A stretch of DNA of 64,000 nucleotides from Clostridia bacterium (GTDB lineage: Bacteria; Bacillota; Limnochordia; DTU080; RSA5), in contig PKEX01000009.1 in assembly GCA_002919235.1 (NCBI GenBank), forward strand, positions 78,915 to 142,914. The letters run 5' to 3'. The position numbers were made by a program, and so were the translations under genes. Shown piece by piece: positions 16,419-29,426 of the stretch (the first letter of the stretch is position 1; each line of letters opens with the position of its first letter). Under the pieces are notes generated by a model. The model saw nothing but the letters and a program-made list of their open reading frames with translations, made no database searches and was not told the origin of the DNA.

Positions 16419-17699
16419 TCATCCCGCCGGCGCGATCCGCTCCACACCGCCCATGTACGGCACCAGTACGTCGGGAATCCGCACGCTGCCGTCCTCCTCC
16501 TGGTAGTTCTCGAGAATGGCAGCCAGCGTGCGGCCGACGGCCAGACCTGAGCCGTTGAGGGTGTGCACGTACTCCGCTTTGGCGCCGGGCTCCCTGCGGA
16601 AGCGGATCTCCGCCCGCCGGGCCTGGAAGTCTTCGAAGTTGCTGCACGACGAGATCTCCACGTACCGCCCGTAGCTGGGCATCCACACCTCGAGGTCGTA
16701 CGTCTTGGCCGACGAGAACGTGAGGTCGCCGGTGCACAGGGCCACCACCCGGTACGGCAGCCCCAGCCGCTGGAGCACGTCCTCGGCGTCCCGCACCAGC
16801 GACTCCAGTTCGTCGTAGGACGTCTCGGGCTTCACCAGCTTCACCAGTTCCACCTTGTCGAACTGGTGCTGGCGGATGAGCCCCCGGGTGTCCCGGCCGT
16901 GGGCGCCCGCCTCCGCCCGGAAGCACGGCGAGTACGCCGTGTAGTACAGCGGCAGCTCGGCGCCGTCGATGATCTCGCCCATGCGGTAGTTGGTCACCGG
17001 CACTTCCGCGGTGGGGATCAGGTAGTAGTCGGTCCCCTCCACCCGGAACATGTCGGCGGCGAACTTGGGCAGCTGCCCGGTGCCGGTCATGCTGGCGTCG
17101 TTGGCCATAAAGGGCGGCCAGAGCTCGGTGTAGCCGTGCTCCCGGGTGTGCAGGTCCAGCATGAACTGGATCAGCGCCCGCTCCAGCCGGGCGCCCAACC
17201 CTTTCAGAAACGCGAACCGGGCCCCCGTCACCTTGGCGGCCCGCTCGAAGTCGATGATGTCCAGCGAGACGCCCAGCTCCCAGTGGGGCTTGGGCTCAAA
17301 GCCGAACTGCCGGGGCTCGCCGGCCCGGCGCACCTCCACGTTGTCCGCGTCGCTCCGGCCGTCGGGGACGCTCGCGTGGGGGATGTTGGGAACCTGCAGG
17401 AGCAGCTCCTTGAGGCGGGCTTCGAGCCCTTCCACCTCCTGCTCCATGGCCTTGATGCGGGCCGCCACTTCCCGCATGCGCTCGATGGCCTCGCTCGCGT
17501 CCTTCCCCTGCCGCTTGGCCAGGCCGATGGCCTCCGAAGCCTCGTTGCGCTCGGCCTTGAGCCGCTCCAGGGCAGTGAGCTTTTCCCGCCACGCCCTGTC
17601 CACCTCGATGAGCTCGTCCACCGGCACCTCGGCACCCCGCCGGCGCATCCCTTCTTTGAGCGCGTCGGGATGAGCCCGGATCCACTTCAAGTCCAGCAT
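16419..17699 (-). CDS. serS: Seryl-tRNA synthetase
   Basis: SerS charges tRNA-Ser with serine. At 426 residues it has the family length. The N-terminal coiled-coil arm (about 28-105, Lys/Glu/Arg-rich heptads) grips the tRNA variable arm. The class II core shows motif 2 ([20 protein letters not shown] with the following F-D-K-V-E) and motif 3 ([18 protein letters not shown]). ATG 17699 follows GGAGAGGTGG. It is preceded by a T-box leader, so its transcription rises when tRNA-Ser is uncharged. A tRNA-Ser gene lies at 1917. Confidence 0.97.
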   Translation of the reverse strand: MLDLKWIRAHPDALKEGMRRRGAEVPVDELIEVDRAWREKLTALERLKAERNEASEAIGLAKRQGKDASEAIERMREVAARIKAMEQEVEGLEARLKELLLQVPNIPHASVPDGRSDADNVEVRRAGEPRQFGFEPKPHWELGVSLDIIDFERAAKVTGARFAFLKGLGARLERALIQFMLDLHTREHGYTELWPPFMANDASMTGTGQLPKFAADMFRVEGTDYYLIPTAEVPVTNYRMGEIIDGAELPLYYTAYSPCFRAEAGAHGRDTRGLIRQHQFDKVELVKLVKPETSYDELESLVRDAEDVLQRLGLPYRVVALCTGDLTFSSAKTYDLEVWMPSYGRYVEISSCSNFEDFQARRAEIRFRREPGAKAEYVHTLNGSGLAVGRTLAAILENYQEEDGSVRIPDVLVPYMGGVERIAPAG

Positions 17700-17745
17700 T
17701 CTCTACCACCTCTCCTTCCGCCGTAGATCTCGCAGCAGCGGTCGT

Positions 17746-17781
17746 ACAAAAAACAAGAACCCGTCCCTTCCAGGGACGGGT
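17746..17781 (-). terminator. T-box-controlled terminator before serS
   Basis: A 10-bp stem (17759-17768 with 17772-17781), loop of three, is followed on the minus strand by TTCTTGTTTTTTGT. It competes with the T-box antiterminator. Confidence 0.92.
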
Positions 17782-18184
17782 CCGTAGCCCGCGTTGCCAC
17801 CCTGCTTGGCAAGCCGGTTCTTCACCTCCGCGGACCTGCGCCCGCGCAAACCTTGCGCCGCGCAGCCCGTGCTCGCCCGCTCCGGTGGGTGATAACGGTC
17901 CCGGCCGTCGTCGCTTCGCCCACCGCTCCTCCCGCTCTCCGCCGGCGACCCCGCAAGGCTCTTACGTCCCGGGGAGAACCGGCCCCTCCTCCGCGAGGGG
18001 CCGCCGCGAGAACAGCATGATCCTCCCGGAAGAGGCAGTGGGTTACCGCGCGCCGCTCGTGAGGTGGAAACGCCCCGTCCGGCCACCGGTTTGCACCATG
18101 GACCGCCGTCCGCCCGCCTTCGGGCGGGGGCGGCCCTCCCGGCTCTCTAGAGGTCCGGGTGCGAAGCGCCGTCCCCGTCATCGC
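17782..18184 (-). promoter_or_regulatory. T-box riboswitch leader of serS
   Basis: The T-box core AGGGTGGCAACGCGGG is at 17788-17803 (minus), just before the terminator. Stem I landmarks are present: AGAGAG at 18143-18148 and GGTGCAAACCGG near 18085-18098. The likely specifier is TCC at 18066-18068 within GTTTCCACCTC, which would pair with tRNA-Ser(GGA). The 5' edge is estimated. Uncharged tRNA-Ser stabilises the antiterminator and allows serS transcription. Confidence 0.92.
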
Positions 18185-18281
18185 GTTCTTTTCCTCTAAG
18201 AAGCCGCCGCGACCCGTGCCTGGCGGTGGGCCGGCAGCGAGCCCGTGCTGCGACCCGCCTGCCGGCTCGCGGCTTGGCTTG

Positions 18282-18310
18282 ATGATAGCGCATCCTGCTC
18301 GCCATTTCAA
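18282..18310 (-). promoter_or_regulatory. Sigma-A promoter for serS
   Basis: On the minus strand TTGAAA (18305-18310) and TATCAT (18282-18287) are separated by 17 bp. It overlaps the last bases of the bceB-like gene. The leader would be about 575 nt long. Confidence 0.78.
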
Positions 18311-20223
18311 GCCGTAGGCGCCGGCCGCCAGCGCTCCGCCGCCACCGCCCGCTGGTAGACGCCGTCGGTCACGGCGAAGAACAGCGCGTAGATGACCAAG
18401 TACGCCGCGGCCACCAGCCAGCCCAGGGTGAGCACGGGACGGGACATGAGCGTGCTCAGCGCCTTCATCGCGAAGGTGGAGTGCAAAAGGCCCACCGCGA
18501 ACGGCACGAGAAAGACCACCCCGTTTTGGATGCGAGACAGCCTGCGCACCTCGGGCGCATCCACGCCCAGCTCGTAAAGGCGCCCGAAGTACCGCCGGTC
18601 GTCGTCCACCTCGGTGAACAGCCGGAAGTAGAGCAGGCTGCACGTGGCGGCGAAGAAGACCAGCGAGACGAAGACTGCGATGAAGAGAGCGAGGCCGAAG
18701 CCGCTCATGACGTCGTGGTACGCCTGGAGGGTGGTCGTCACCTGATCGCGGAGGTCAGCCCGTTCTGCGATCTCCCGCACGGCCGCCTCCATCGCCCGGC
18801 CCCGCCAGCCGGGGCCTGTCCAGACCGCCAGGCTGAGCGATCCGGCTTGCGGCTGCGCCCCCTTGAGCCGTTGAAACACGGAGTCACTGACCACCACCAC
18901 TTCGGTCAATCCCACGGCGCCGTTGAAGAGCCGTCCTGACCCGTCGTGCACCAGGTCGAGGGAGAGCCGCTGGTTCCCCACCACCAGCTGCGCCCGCGCC
19001 GGTGGGGCATCGCCCTCTTGACCGGGGAAGGGGTGGACCACGATGCCCTGCCCGTCGCGGCTCAGGGGGAGGACCTGGCCGTGAGGCCGGTAAAGCGACC
19101 GGTACACTCCGTACGGGATCACATACACCTCTTCGCCGCCCAGTTCCCCGTGGAACAGTTCCACTCGCACCTCGGCCAACGGCACGCCGTGGCGGGCCAG
19201 GATCTCCCGGACCGCCTCCACGCGGGCCTCGCCGGGATCCTCCGCCGCTTCACGTTCCAGCTGGACCGCCTGGGGCATGAGGTGCTGCACGTCGTCCGCG
19301 ACCACCACAAAGAGCGAGTAGGCGGTGCCCACGGCGCTCAAGATCACCGCGATCAAGAGCGAGACGGCCGTGAGGACCCGGTAGTTCTCCTGCACTCTAA
19401 AGACGAGCTGGCTCACCACCAGGAAGGGGCGCGGGCGGTAGAAGAACCGCTTGGAGCGGTGCAGCCAGCCCAGCAGGGCGACGGAGCCCTCCCGGAGCAG
19501 GAGGTAGGTTCCCAGCGAGACGATGGCCGTCACCGGGATGACGCCGGCGATGACGGTCATAGGCGAAGGCGCGCTGGCCCAGGCGTACCCCAGGGCCACC
19601 AGGCCCAGGCCCGCCGCGGCCCGGGCGTGCGAGTACGACGGGACGCCCTTGGGCTGCCGCCGCGCCTGGATCAGCTGGACCACGCTGCGGCGGAGCACCC
19701 CCCGCAGCGACACCAGCGACACGACGGCAAAGGACGAACCGAAGACGGCCACCGTCTGGAGCCACACCGGCGCGCCGGCGTAGAGCGGGAGCTCCCGGGG
19801 AAGCCGGAGCAGGGCGCTCACCGCCATGAAGAAGAGCTTGAGAAAGAGAAGCCCGGCGCCCAGCCCGATGGCCAGCGCCGTCACGGCGATGATCAGGTTC
19901 TCCCAGAGGATCATCCGCACCAGCTGGCCGCGGGTAAAGCCCACCAGCGACAAGAGGCCAAACTCCTTCATCCGGTACCGCACGAAGGCCGCGCTGGAGT
20001 ACAGCAGAAAGAGAAAGGTGAAGACGGCGATCACCACGGCGGCGGCCCCGGTCGCGGCGGACACGTACTGAGCGCCGTAGAAGCCGGACCGAAGCTCCGG
20101 GTGGTACGTCAGCGCCGTGTAGAGGAAATAGATGGCCACGGAGAAGACGGCGCTGCCCAGGTAGGCCAGGTACCGCCCCCGGCTTTGCCAGATGTTCTTA
20201 AAGGCCAGGCGCCTCAGGTTCAC
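18307..20223 (-). CDS. bceB: BceB-type ABC transporter permease
   Basis: The 638-residue FtsX-like permease has about ten membrane helices and a large extracytoplasmic domain of roughly 200 residues (about 305-510) between helices seven and eight, the layout of BceB proteins that recognise cell-wall-active peptide antibiotics or their lipid complexes. GTG 20223 is preferred because GGGAGG is eight bases upstream; GTG 20232 overlaps that site. It starts inside the 3' end of bceA. With BceA it should detoxify peptides and signal need to BceS. The specific drug cannot be read from sequence. Confidence 0.86.
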   Translation of the reverse strand: MNLRRLAFKNIWQSRGRYLAYLGSAVFSVAIYFLYTALTYHPELRSGFYGAQYVSAATGAAAVVIAVFTFLFLLYSSAAFVRYRMKEFGLLSLVGFTRGQLVRMILWENLIIAVTALAIGLGAGLLFLKLFFMAVSALLRLPRELPLYAGAPVWLQTVAVFGSSFAVVSLVSLRGVLRRSVVQLIQARRQPKGVPSYSHARAAAGLGLVALGYAWASAPSPMTVIAGVIPVTAIVSLGTYLLLREGSVALLGWLHRSKRFFYRPRPFLVVSQLVFRVQENYRVLTAVSLLIAVILSAVGTAYSLFVVVADDVQHLMPQAVQLEREAAEDPGEARVEAVREILARHGVPLAEVRVELFHGELGGEEVYVIPYGVYRSLYRPHGQVLPLSRDGQGIVVHPFPGQEGDAPPARAQLVVGNQRLSLDLVHDGSGRLFNGAVGLTEVVVVSDSVFQRLKGAQPQAGSLSLAVWTGPGWRGRAMEAAVREIAERADLRDQVTTTLQAYHDVMSGFGLALFIAVFVSLVFFAATCSLLYFRLFTEVDDDRRYFGRLYELGVDAPEVRRLSRIQNGVVFLVPFAVGLLHSTFAMKALSTLMSRPVLTLGWLVAAAYLVIYALFFAVTDGVYQRAVAAERWRPAPTA

Positions 20224-20974
20224 CGTTTCCACCTCCCATCAAGGAGAGCGCGTCCAGGATCCGCTGGAAGAAGAGCTGGCGGCTCTCGCCCCGGTGCAGC
20301 TCGCTGTGGCGCTGCCCGTCCCGGATGAAGATGATCCGCCGGCAGAAGCTGGCCGCAAAGGGATCGTGGGTGACCATGACGATGGTCGCGCCTTGCGAGC
20401 GGTTGAGGTGGGAAAAGGTCTCCATGAGCTCGCGGGCGGCCCGAGAGTCCAGGTTGCCGGTGGGCTCGTCGGCCAAGATCACGGCGGGCCGGTGAATGAT
20501 GGCCCGGGCCGCGGCCGCCCGCTGCTGCTGGCCGCCGGAAACCTCATACGGGTACTTGTCGAGGATGTCCCCGATGCCCAGCTGCCCCGCGACCTCCTGC
20601 ACGGCGGCCTGGATCTCGCGGGGTGCGAGCCGCTCCAGCACCAGCGGCAGGGCGATGTTCTCGCCGATGGTCAGAGTGTCCAGCAGGTTGAAATCCTGAA
20701 AGACAAACCCCAGCTTGCGGCGGCGAAAGGCGGCGAGCTGCGAGCCTTTGAGAGCGGCGGTGTCGACCCCCTCGATCAGCACCTTGCCCGCCGTCGGCCG
20801 GTCGATGGTGGCCAGCAAGTTGAGGAGCGTGGTCTTCCCGCTACCCGAAGGCCCCATGATCCCGACGAATTCGCCCTTTTTCACTTCCAGCGAGAAGTTG
20901 GAGAGGGCGCGCGTCGCCACCTTGCCCTGGCTGGTATACACCTTGGTCAAACCCTCGGTCTGGAGGACGGTCAC
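20198..20974 (-). CDS. bceA: BceA-type ABC transporter ATPase
   Basis: The 258-residue ATPase of the MacB/LolD/BceA clade has Walker A GPSGSGKTTLLN, Q-loop FVFQDFNLLDTL, signature VSGGQQQRAAAARA and Walker B AVILADEPTGNLDS. GTG 20974 lies eight bases after AAGGAGG. It pairs with the downstream permease and sits behind a promoter with a BceR-like box. Its product supplies ATP energy for peptide-antibiotic resistance. Confidence 0.9.
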   Translation of the reverse strand: MTVLQTEGLTKVYTSQGKVATRALSNFSLEVKKGEFVGIMGPSGSGKTTLLNLLATIDRPTAGKVLIEGVDTAALKGSQLAAFRRRKLGFVFQDFNLLDTLTIGENIALPLVLERLAPREIQAAVQEVAGQLGIGDILDKYPYEVSGGQQQRAAAARAIIHRPAVILADEPTGNLDSRAARELMETFSHLNRSQGATIVMVTHDPFAASFCRRIIFIRDGQRHSELHRGESRQLFFQRILDALSLMGGGNGEPEAPGL

Positions 20975-21066
20975 CGGGCGTACCTCCTTCGCGTGTCGAT
21001 GGTGCAGCCTGCCCCGGCGCCATGCGGCCGCCTCCCGGCGCGGCGCCGCGTCGAGGCTGCGCCCTC

Positions 21067-21095
21067 AGTGTACCGCCCGGCCGGCGGACGTGCCA
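21067..21095 (-). promoter_or_regulatory. Promoter of bceAB
   Basis: TGGCAC (21090-21095) and TACACT (21067-21072) on the minus strand are spaced by 17 bp. The weak -35 fits a promoter that depends on an activator. Confidence 0.55.
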
Positions 21096-21126
21096 TCGCT
21101 GGAGCTTACACAGAAGGGCGGGCATC

Positions 21127-21140
21127 TTACATTCCTGTCA
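21127..21140. promoter_or_regulatory. BceR-type binding box
   Basis: On the minus strand TGACA-GGAA-TGTAA matches the TNACA-N4-TGTAA box of BceR-like regulators. It is about 70 bases upstream of the predicted bceA start point and overlaps the stop codon of the kinase gene. A second TGTAA half-site is at 21106-21110 region (TGTGTAAG on the minus strand). Confidence 0.72.
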
Positions 21141-22271
21141 CCTTTCGCCGGGGAGGGGGGTGGGCGAAAGGCCGGCGTGGAGGGTGCGCTCGGGAGCAAA
21201 GTAGAGCCGCACCCGCGTCCCTTGGCCGGGCGCCGAGGCGATGCGGATCTCGTGCCCCAGGCGCCGGCAGGCCTCCCGGGCAAGGTACAGGCCCATGCCC
21301 GTGGCGCGGGCGTTCATCCTCCCGTTCGCGCCGGTAAAGAAGGGTTCAAACACCCGGCCCAGGTCCTCGGGGGCGATGCCGATCCCGTCATCGGCCACCT
21401 CCAGGACGACGCCGCCGTCTCCGAGCCGCTCAAAGCGGATGCGGACGCTGCCTTCCCGGTCGGGCCGGGCGGAGTACTTGATGGCGTTGGTCAAGACCTG
21501 TTCCAGGATGAGCCGCAGCCACTTGGGGTCGCTCTCCACGGTGAGGCCGGAAGCCGGGCACTGGCCGGGGCCGGGCTCCTCGACCGTGGGATAGACGCGG
21601 TGGGCGATGAACGCCCGCCGGTGGTCGTTCACCACCCGGCGAGCCAGCGCCAGGAGATCGACCTTTTCCACCCTGAGGTCGCCGGAGAAATCGTCCAGGC
21701 GGTTGAGGTTGAGGAGCATCTGCAAGAGCGCGTCGAGACGGGCGTTCTCCTCGGCGATGCTCGCGAGCAGGGCCCGCAGCTCCGGCCCAGGCGCGCGGGA
21801 GCCCAGCTCTCCCGCCAGGTTCGCTGCCTTGTCCAGCTCGAGGTGAATCACCGAAACGGGCGTCTTCATGTGATGCGCCCACTGGCTGATCATGGCGACC
21901 CGCTTCGCGCCGCGCTCCCGCTCTTTCGCCAGTTCGCTCTGGAGCCGGGCGTTCAGCCTCTGCCAGGCGTCGTACACCAGCCGCTGCTCAAGGCTGGCCG
22001 GCTTCTCCAGGGCGCCCAGCGCGTCGAGGTCGTCCGCGGCTGCGGCCTCCTCAAGGCTCCGGCAAAACCCGCGGCTTCGGCGGTACTCGTAGAGGAGAAA
22101 AAGAAAGAGGCCCACGAGACCCAGGAGCAGGAGGTACGCGACGTTGACATAGCGCAGCGAGGCGCCGGAAATCGCCAGGTCCAGCTGGACGACGGCCACC
22201 ACCACGAACCCGAAGATGAGATACGCGGCGATGTACGCCGCGCGATCCCGCAGGAAATGGCTGAGCTTCAC
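21138..22271 (-). CDS. bceS: BceS-type intramembrane-sensing histidine kinase
   Basis: The 377-residue kinase has two membrane helices close together near the N-terminus and almost no extracytoplasmic loop, as in BceS kinases that read the state of the BceAB transporter. The phospho-acceptor box is QWAHHMKTPVSVIHLEL; HATPase boxes are NAIKYSARP, VADDGIGIAPEDLGRVFEPF and ATGMGLYLAR. GTG 22271 is used because the family N-terminus begins around KLSHFLRDR. It follows the regulator gene by 31 bases. Confidence 0.88.
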   Translation of the reverse strand: MKLSHFLRDRAAYIAAYLIFGFVVVAVVQLDLAISGASLRYVNVAYLLLLGLVGLFLFLLYEYRRSRGFCRSLEEAAAADDLDALGALEKPASLEQRLVYDAWQRLNARLQSELAKERERGAKRVAMISQWAHHMKTPVSVIHLELDKAANLAGELGSRAPGPELRALLASIAEENARLDALLQMLLNLNRLDDFSGDLRVEKVDLLALARRVVNDHRRAFIAHRVYPTVEEPGPGQCPASGLTVESDPKWLRLILEQVLTNAIKYSARPDREGSVRIRFERLGDGGVVLEVADDGIGIAPEDLGRVFEPFFTGANGRMNARATGMGLYLAREACRRLGHEIRIASAPGQGTRVRLYFAPERTLHAGLSPTPLPGER

Positions 22272-22302
22272 GACGCCTGCCCCCTTCTCCCGCGCCCCGT
22301 GG

Positions 22303-23004
22303 CTACTCCCCGACGAACAAGCGATACCCCTGGCCCCGCTTGGTCTCGATGGCGTCTTCAAGCCCCAGCTCCGCGAGGCGCCGCCGCAGCCGGGCCACGT
22401 TCACCGTGAGCGTGTTGTCGTCGACGAAGTGCACGTCGTCCCAGAGCGCCTCCAGCAAATCCTCACGGGCCACGATCTGCCCGTGGCGCTCCATGAGCAG
22501 CGAGAGCAGCCGGGCTTCTTTGGGCGCGAGTTCCACTTCCTTGTCGCCGCAGCTGGCCCGGTTGTCGCTGCGGCGCAGCCAAAGCTTTCCGGCCCGGATC
22601 ACATCGGCTTCGGGGCCCAGGGCGTATTCGCCGTACGTCCGCCGGATGAGGCTTTGGATCTTGGCGATGGCCAGCTCCAAGGTGAAAGGTTTCGTAATGT
22701 AATCGTCGCCCCCGTTTTCCAGCGCCCGCACCTGGTCGAAATCGCTGTCCCGGGCGGAGATGAAGATGATGGGCACCTTGGAGAGGGTCCGGATCTGCCG
22801 GCACCAGTAGAAGCCGTCGTAACGGGGGAGGTTGATGTCCAGCAGGACCAGGTCGGGTTTGAGCGCCATGAACTCCTCTTTCACCCGGCCGGGATCGACG
22901 GCCCGGACCACGTCGTAGCCGAAACGCTCCAGCTCGCCGGCGAGCACCGAGGCCAGCTTTTCATCGTCTTCCACCACCATGATGCGAAACGGACGGCCGT
23001 GCAC
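22303..23004 (-). CDS. bceR: BceR-type response regulator
   Basis: The 233-residue OmpR-family regulator has receiver motif MVVEDDEKLA, phospho-acceptor aspartate in LVLLDINLPRYDGF, and YITKPF with the conserved lysine. A winged helix follows and ends with RGQGYRLF. GTG 23004 follows a GGGAG site. It is the first gene of the bceRS pair, and a matching DNA box stands before bceA. MFS transporter genes lie immediately upstream on the same strand with only six bases between. Confidence 0.9.
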   Translation of the reverse strand: MHGRPFRIMVVEDDEKLASVLAGELERFGYDVVRAVDPGRVKEEFMALKPDLVLLDINLPRYDGFYWCRQIRTLSKVPIIFISARDSDFDQVRALENGGDDYITKPFTLELAIAKIQSLIRRTYGEYALGPEADVIRAGKLWLRRSDNRASCGDKEVELAPKEARLLSLLMERHGQIVAREDLLEALWDDVHFVDDNTLTVNVARLRRRLAELGLEDAIETKRGQGYRLFVGE

Positions 23005-23010
23005 GCCTGG

Positions 23011-24642
23011 TCACGCTCCCGGTCGATGGTCCTGCTCCGAGGGATCGTCGCCGCTCGCCCCCGGTTCACCCTGCTTGAGGGCCTCCTGGAGCGCGGTCTC
23101 CACCCGGCGCCGCTCCATCTTTTGCCGCAGCCGCCGCTCGAGGAGCCTGGCCCGCAACCGCCGCACCACCCGCCCCGGCAGCTGGGCCGCCTCGTGCGGC
23201 AGGCGTTTGAGGGCCCCGGCGGAGACGGGGATGAAGTCGCGCCAGGTGACCGGCCGCTCGTGCGCCGTCTTGAGCCGGTAGGCGAAGGCCCACCACGCGG
23301 CGAGGCGGATCAGCGTCGACGCCAGGAACACCGGCCGGGCGCCGAACAAGTCGGCGGCCACTCCGCCCAGGATGGGCCCGGTGAACTGCGAGAGGCCGAT
23401 TAGGGCGTTGTACGCGGCCACGTACGTGCTGCGCCCCCGGTCCGGCGTCACCTCGAGGAGCAGGTTGAAGGCGGCCAGGTTGAACCCGGCCCAGCCCAGC
23501 CCCGACAGCAAGTTGATCCACAGGGCGTGCTCGGGCCTGTAGGCCAAGAACCAAAGCCCCGGGATGACGCCCGCGATGATCCCTCCGGCCACCAGGACGC
23601 TGCGCCCGCCGAACTGGTCATTGAGCCGGCCCCAGTACCGCTGCCCCAGCACGGTAGTGAAGAACGTGGACGCCGACACCACGCCCCAAAAGCCGGGCGT
23701 CCCGCCCAGCACCTCCACGAAGTGCACCGGAAACAGCGGCTGCGGCGCCATGACGCCAAAGTTCCAGACCGCCGAGGCCAGGGCGTAGGTCACAAAGCTT
23801 TTTTCCTGCCGCACGCCGGCGAGGAACTCCTGCAGGTTGAAACCGGCCGCGGGCCGGCCTTGCGCGCGCCGCCGCCAACCCGGCCCTCGCCTGCGCGCCG
23901 GAGCCGCACCCGCCTCCTGCCCGGCGCGCGCTGCCAGCCGCGCCGGCGCGTCGAAGTCGGGAAAGCGGGTGGTGGCGCAGCCCGCGGCCAAGCCGAAGGC
24001 GGCGGCGATGAGAAACACCGCTTGGTAGCCTACCGGTTCACCGAGGTACCGGAGGACTGCGCCGGAGGCCAGCGTGGCCGTGAACGCCGAAAGGTTGATC
24101 AAGATGTTCCGGTTGCTGAAGTAAGCGCCCCGTATGCTGCGGGGGGTCATATCCGCCATCAGCGACGTCCAGGCCGGCATCGACGCCGCCGCGAACACCG
24201 ACCGCAAGGCCAGCAGCGCGATGTAGGCCAGCACCGCCGCCCCGGGGGACACGGCGAAGTAGGGGATCAAGGCGATGGGCAGCCACGAGACCCGCATGCC
24301 GCCGCCCCCGATGACCCAGAACGCCTTGCGGCGCTGAAGACGGTCCGAAAGGATGGCAAAAGGAATCTGGAGCACGTTGGTAAGCAGGGCGGGCAGGGCG
24401 TTGACCAAACCGATCTGGGTGTTGCTGGCTCCCAGCGACAGGGCGTACAAGGAGACGTACGGGCCGGCGAAGTTGTCGCTGGCCAGGGCCAGGACCCCTT
24501 CGACGTTGGCGACCCGCATCGCCCGCCGGGTCTCTTCTCCCAGTCCAGGGTCGCCGTCTAACCGGGGGGATTCGCTCTCGCGCACCGCGCTCACCGCCAG
24601 CGCCTCCTCAACCGTCATGGGTCGCCGTGCTCCCGTGCTCAC
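23011..24642 (-). CDS. MFS transporter 1
   Basis: The 543-residue major facilitator protein has about twelve hydrophobic segments, an MFS loop motif at ILSDRLQRRKAFW (about 96-108), and a long basic cytoplasmic C-terminus (about 470-543, Arg/Gln/Glu-rich). A charged loop joins the two six-helix halves. GTG 24642 begins two bases after the TGA of the next transporter gene, so the two are probably translated as a pair. Substrate is unknown; the position beside bceRS suggests, without proof, a drug or stress export role. Confidence 0.8.
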   Translation of the reverse strand: MSTGARRPMTVEEALAVSAVRESESPRLDGDPGLGEETRRAMRVANVEGVLALASDNFAGPYVSLYALSLGASNTQIGLVNALPALLTNVLQIPFAILSDRLQRRKAFWVIGGGGMRVSWLPIALIPYFAVSPGAAVLAYIALLALRSVFAAASMPAWTSLMADMTPRSIRGAYFSNRNILINLSAFTATLASGAVLRYLGEPVGYQAVFLIAAAFGLAAGCATTRFPDFDAPARLAARAGQEAGAAPARRRGPGWRRRAQGRPAAGFNLQEFLAGVRQEKSFVTYALASAVWNFGVMAPQPLFPVHFVEVLGGTPGFWGVVSASTFFTTVLGQRYWGRLNDQFGGRSVLVAGGIIAGVIPGLWFLAYRPEHALWINLLSGLGWAGFNLAAFNLLLEVTPDRGRSTYVAAYNALIGLSQFTGPILGGVAADLFGARPVFLASTLIRLAAWWAFAYRLKTAHERPVTWRDFIPVSAGALKRLPHEAAQLPGRVVRRLRARLLERRLRQKMERRRVETALQEALKQGEPGASGDDPSEQDHRPGA

Positions 24643-24644
24643 GC

Positions 24645-27432
<2,788 letters not shown>

Positions 27433-27439
27433 GGCCGGC

Positions 27440-28021
27440 GTGATCTTGCCCATCCGGGCCTACGGCGACCCCGTCCTGCGGGAGCGGGCCCACGAGGTGA
27501 AAGAGGACTCGCCCGAGCTGCAGAAGCTGATCGACGACATGATCGACACCATGCGCCGGGCGAACGGCCAGGGCCTGGCTGCCCCCCAGGTGGGACAGCC
27601 GGTCCGCGTCTTCGTGGCCGATCTCCGGCACGCGTGGAAATCCCTCGCGCCCCGGGACCGGCCCGAGATTCCCCGCCAGCCCATGGTGGTGATCAACCCT
27701 GAGATCGTTGAGGCGAGCGAGGCTACGGCGGAGTTCGACGAAGGCTGCCTCTCGGTGCCGGGAATCGTGGTCCCGGTGAAGCGGCCGATCCGGGTCACCT
27801 TGCGGTACCTGGACCGCACGTTCACCCCCAGGACCATCGAGGGATTCAGCACGGTGGCTTCCGTGCTCCAGCACGAGTTTGACCACCTCGAAGGTGTCCT
27901 GCATATCGACCGGCTTTCCGCTTTGGCCAGGGCGCGGCTTCGCCCGCAGCTGCGCAAGATCGAGCAGGGGAAAGTGGAGACGCCCTACCCGATGCAGTTC
28001 CCAAAGGATGCGGGGCGCTAG
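27440..28021 (+). CDS. def: Peptide deformylase
   Basis: The 193-residue metalloenzyme removes the N-formyl group from new proteins. All three motifs are present: GQGLAAPQ (43-50), EGCLS with the metal cysteine, and QHEFDHLEG with the two metal histidines and catalytic glutamate. The Arg-rich C-terminal tail is typical of longer type II-like forms. GTG 27440 follows a GAGGCCGG stretch. It is cotranscribed with the flavin reductase and ends before a strong terminator. It depends on formyl-Met, so it links to the one-carbon genes glyA and purU nearby. Confidence 0.95.
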   Translation: MILPIRAYGDPVLRERAHEVKEDSPELQKLIDDMIDTMRRANGQGLAAPQVGQPVRVFVADLRHAWKSLAPRDRPEIPRQPMVVINPEIVEASEATAEFDEGCLSVPGIVVPVKRPIRVTLRYLDRTFTPRTIEGFSTVASVLQHEFDHLEGVLHIDRLSALARARLRPQLRKIEQGKVETPYPMQFPKDAGR

Positions 28022-28049
28022 GCCCGCTGCCCGGAGTCTGGCAGGCGCA

Positions 28050-28083
28050 AAAAGCCCGGTGGGCCTGTTCCCACCGGGCTTTT
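28050..28083. terminator. Bidirectional terminator between def and glyA
   Basis: An 11-bp GC stem (28053-28063 with 28070-28080), extended by A-T pairs to 14 bp, has AAAA on one side and TTTT on the other. It can end def transcripts on the plus strand and glyA transcripts on the minus strand. Confidence 0.92.
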
Positions 28084-28131
28084 CCCCAAAACGCGGCCGT
28101 CCGGAGAGCTGCTCCACCGGAAGGAGAGCGC

Positions 28132-29412
<1,281 letters not shown>

Positions 29413-29426
29413 GGCCCGAGCTCCTT

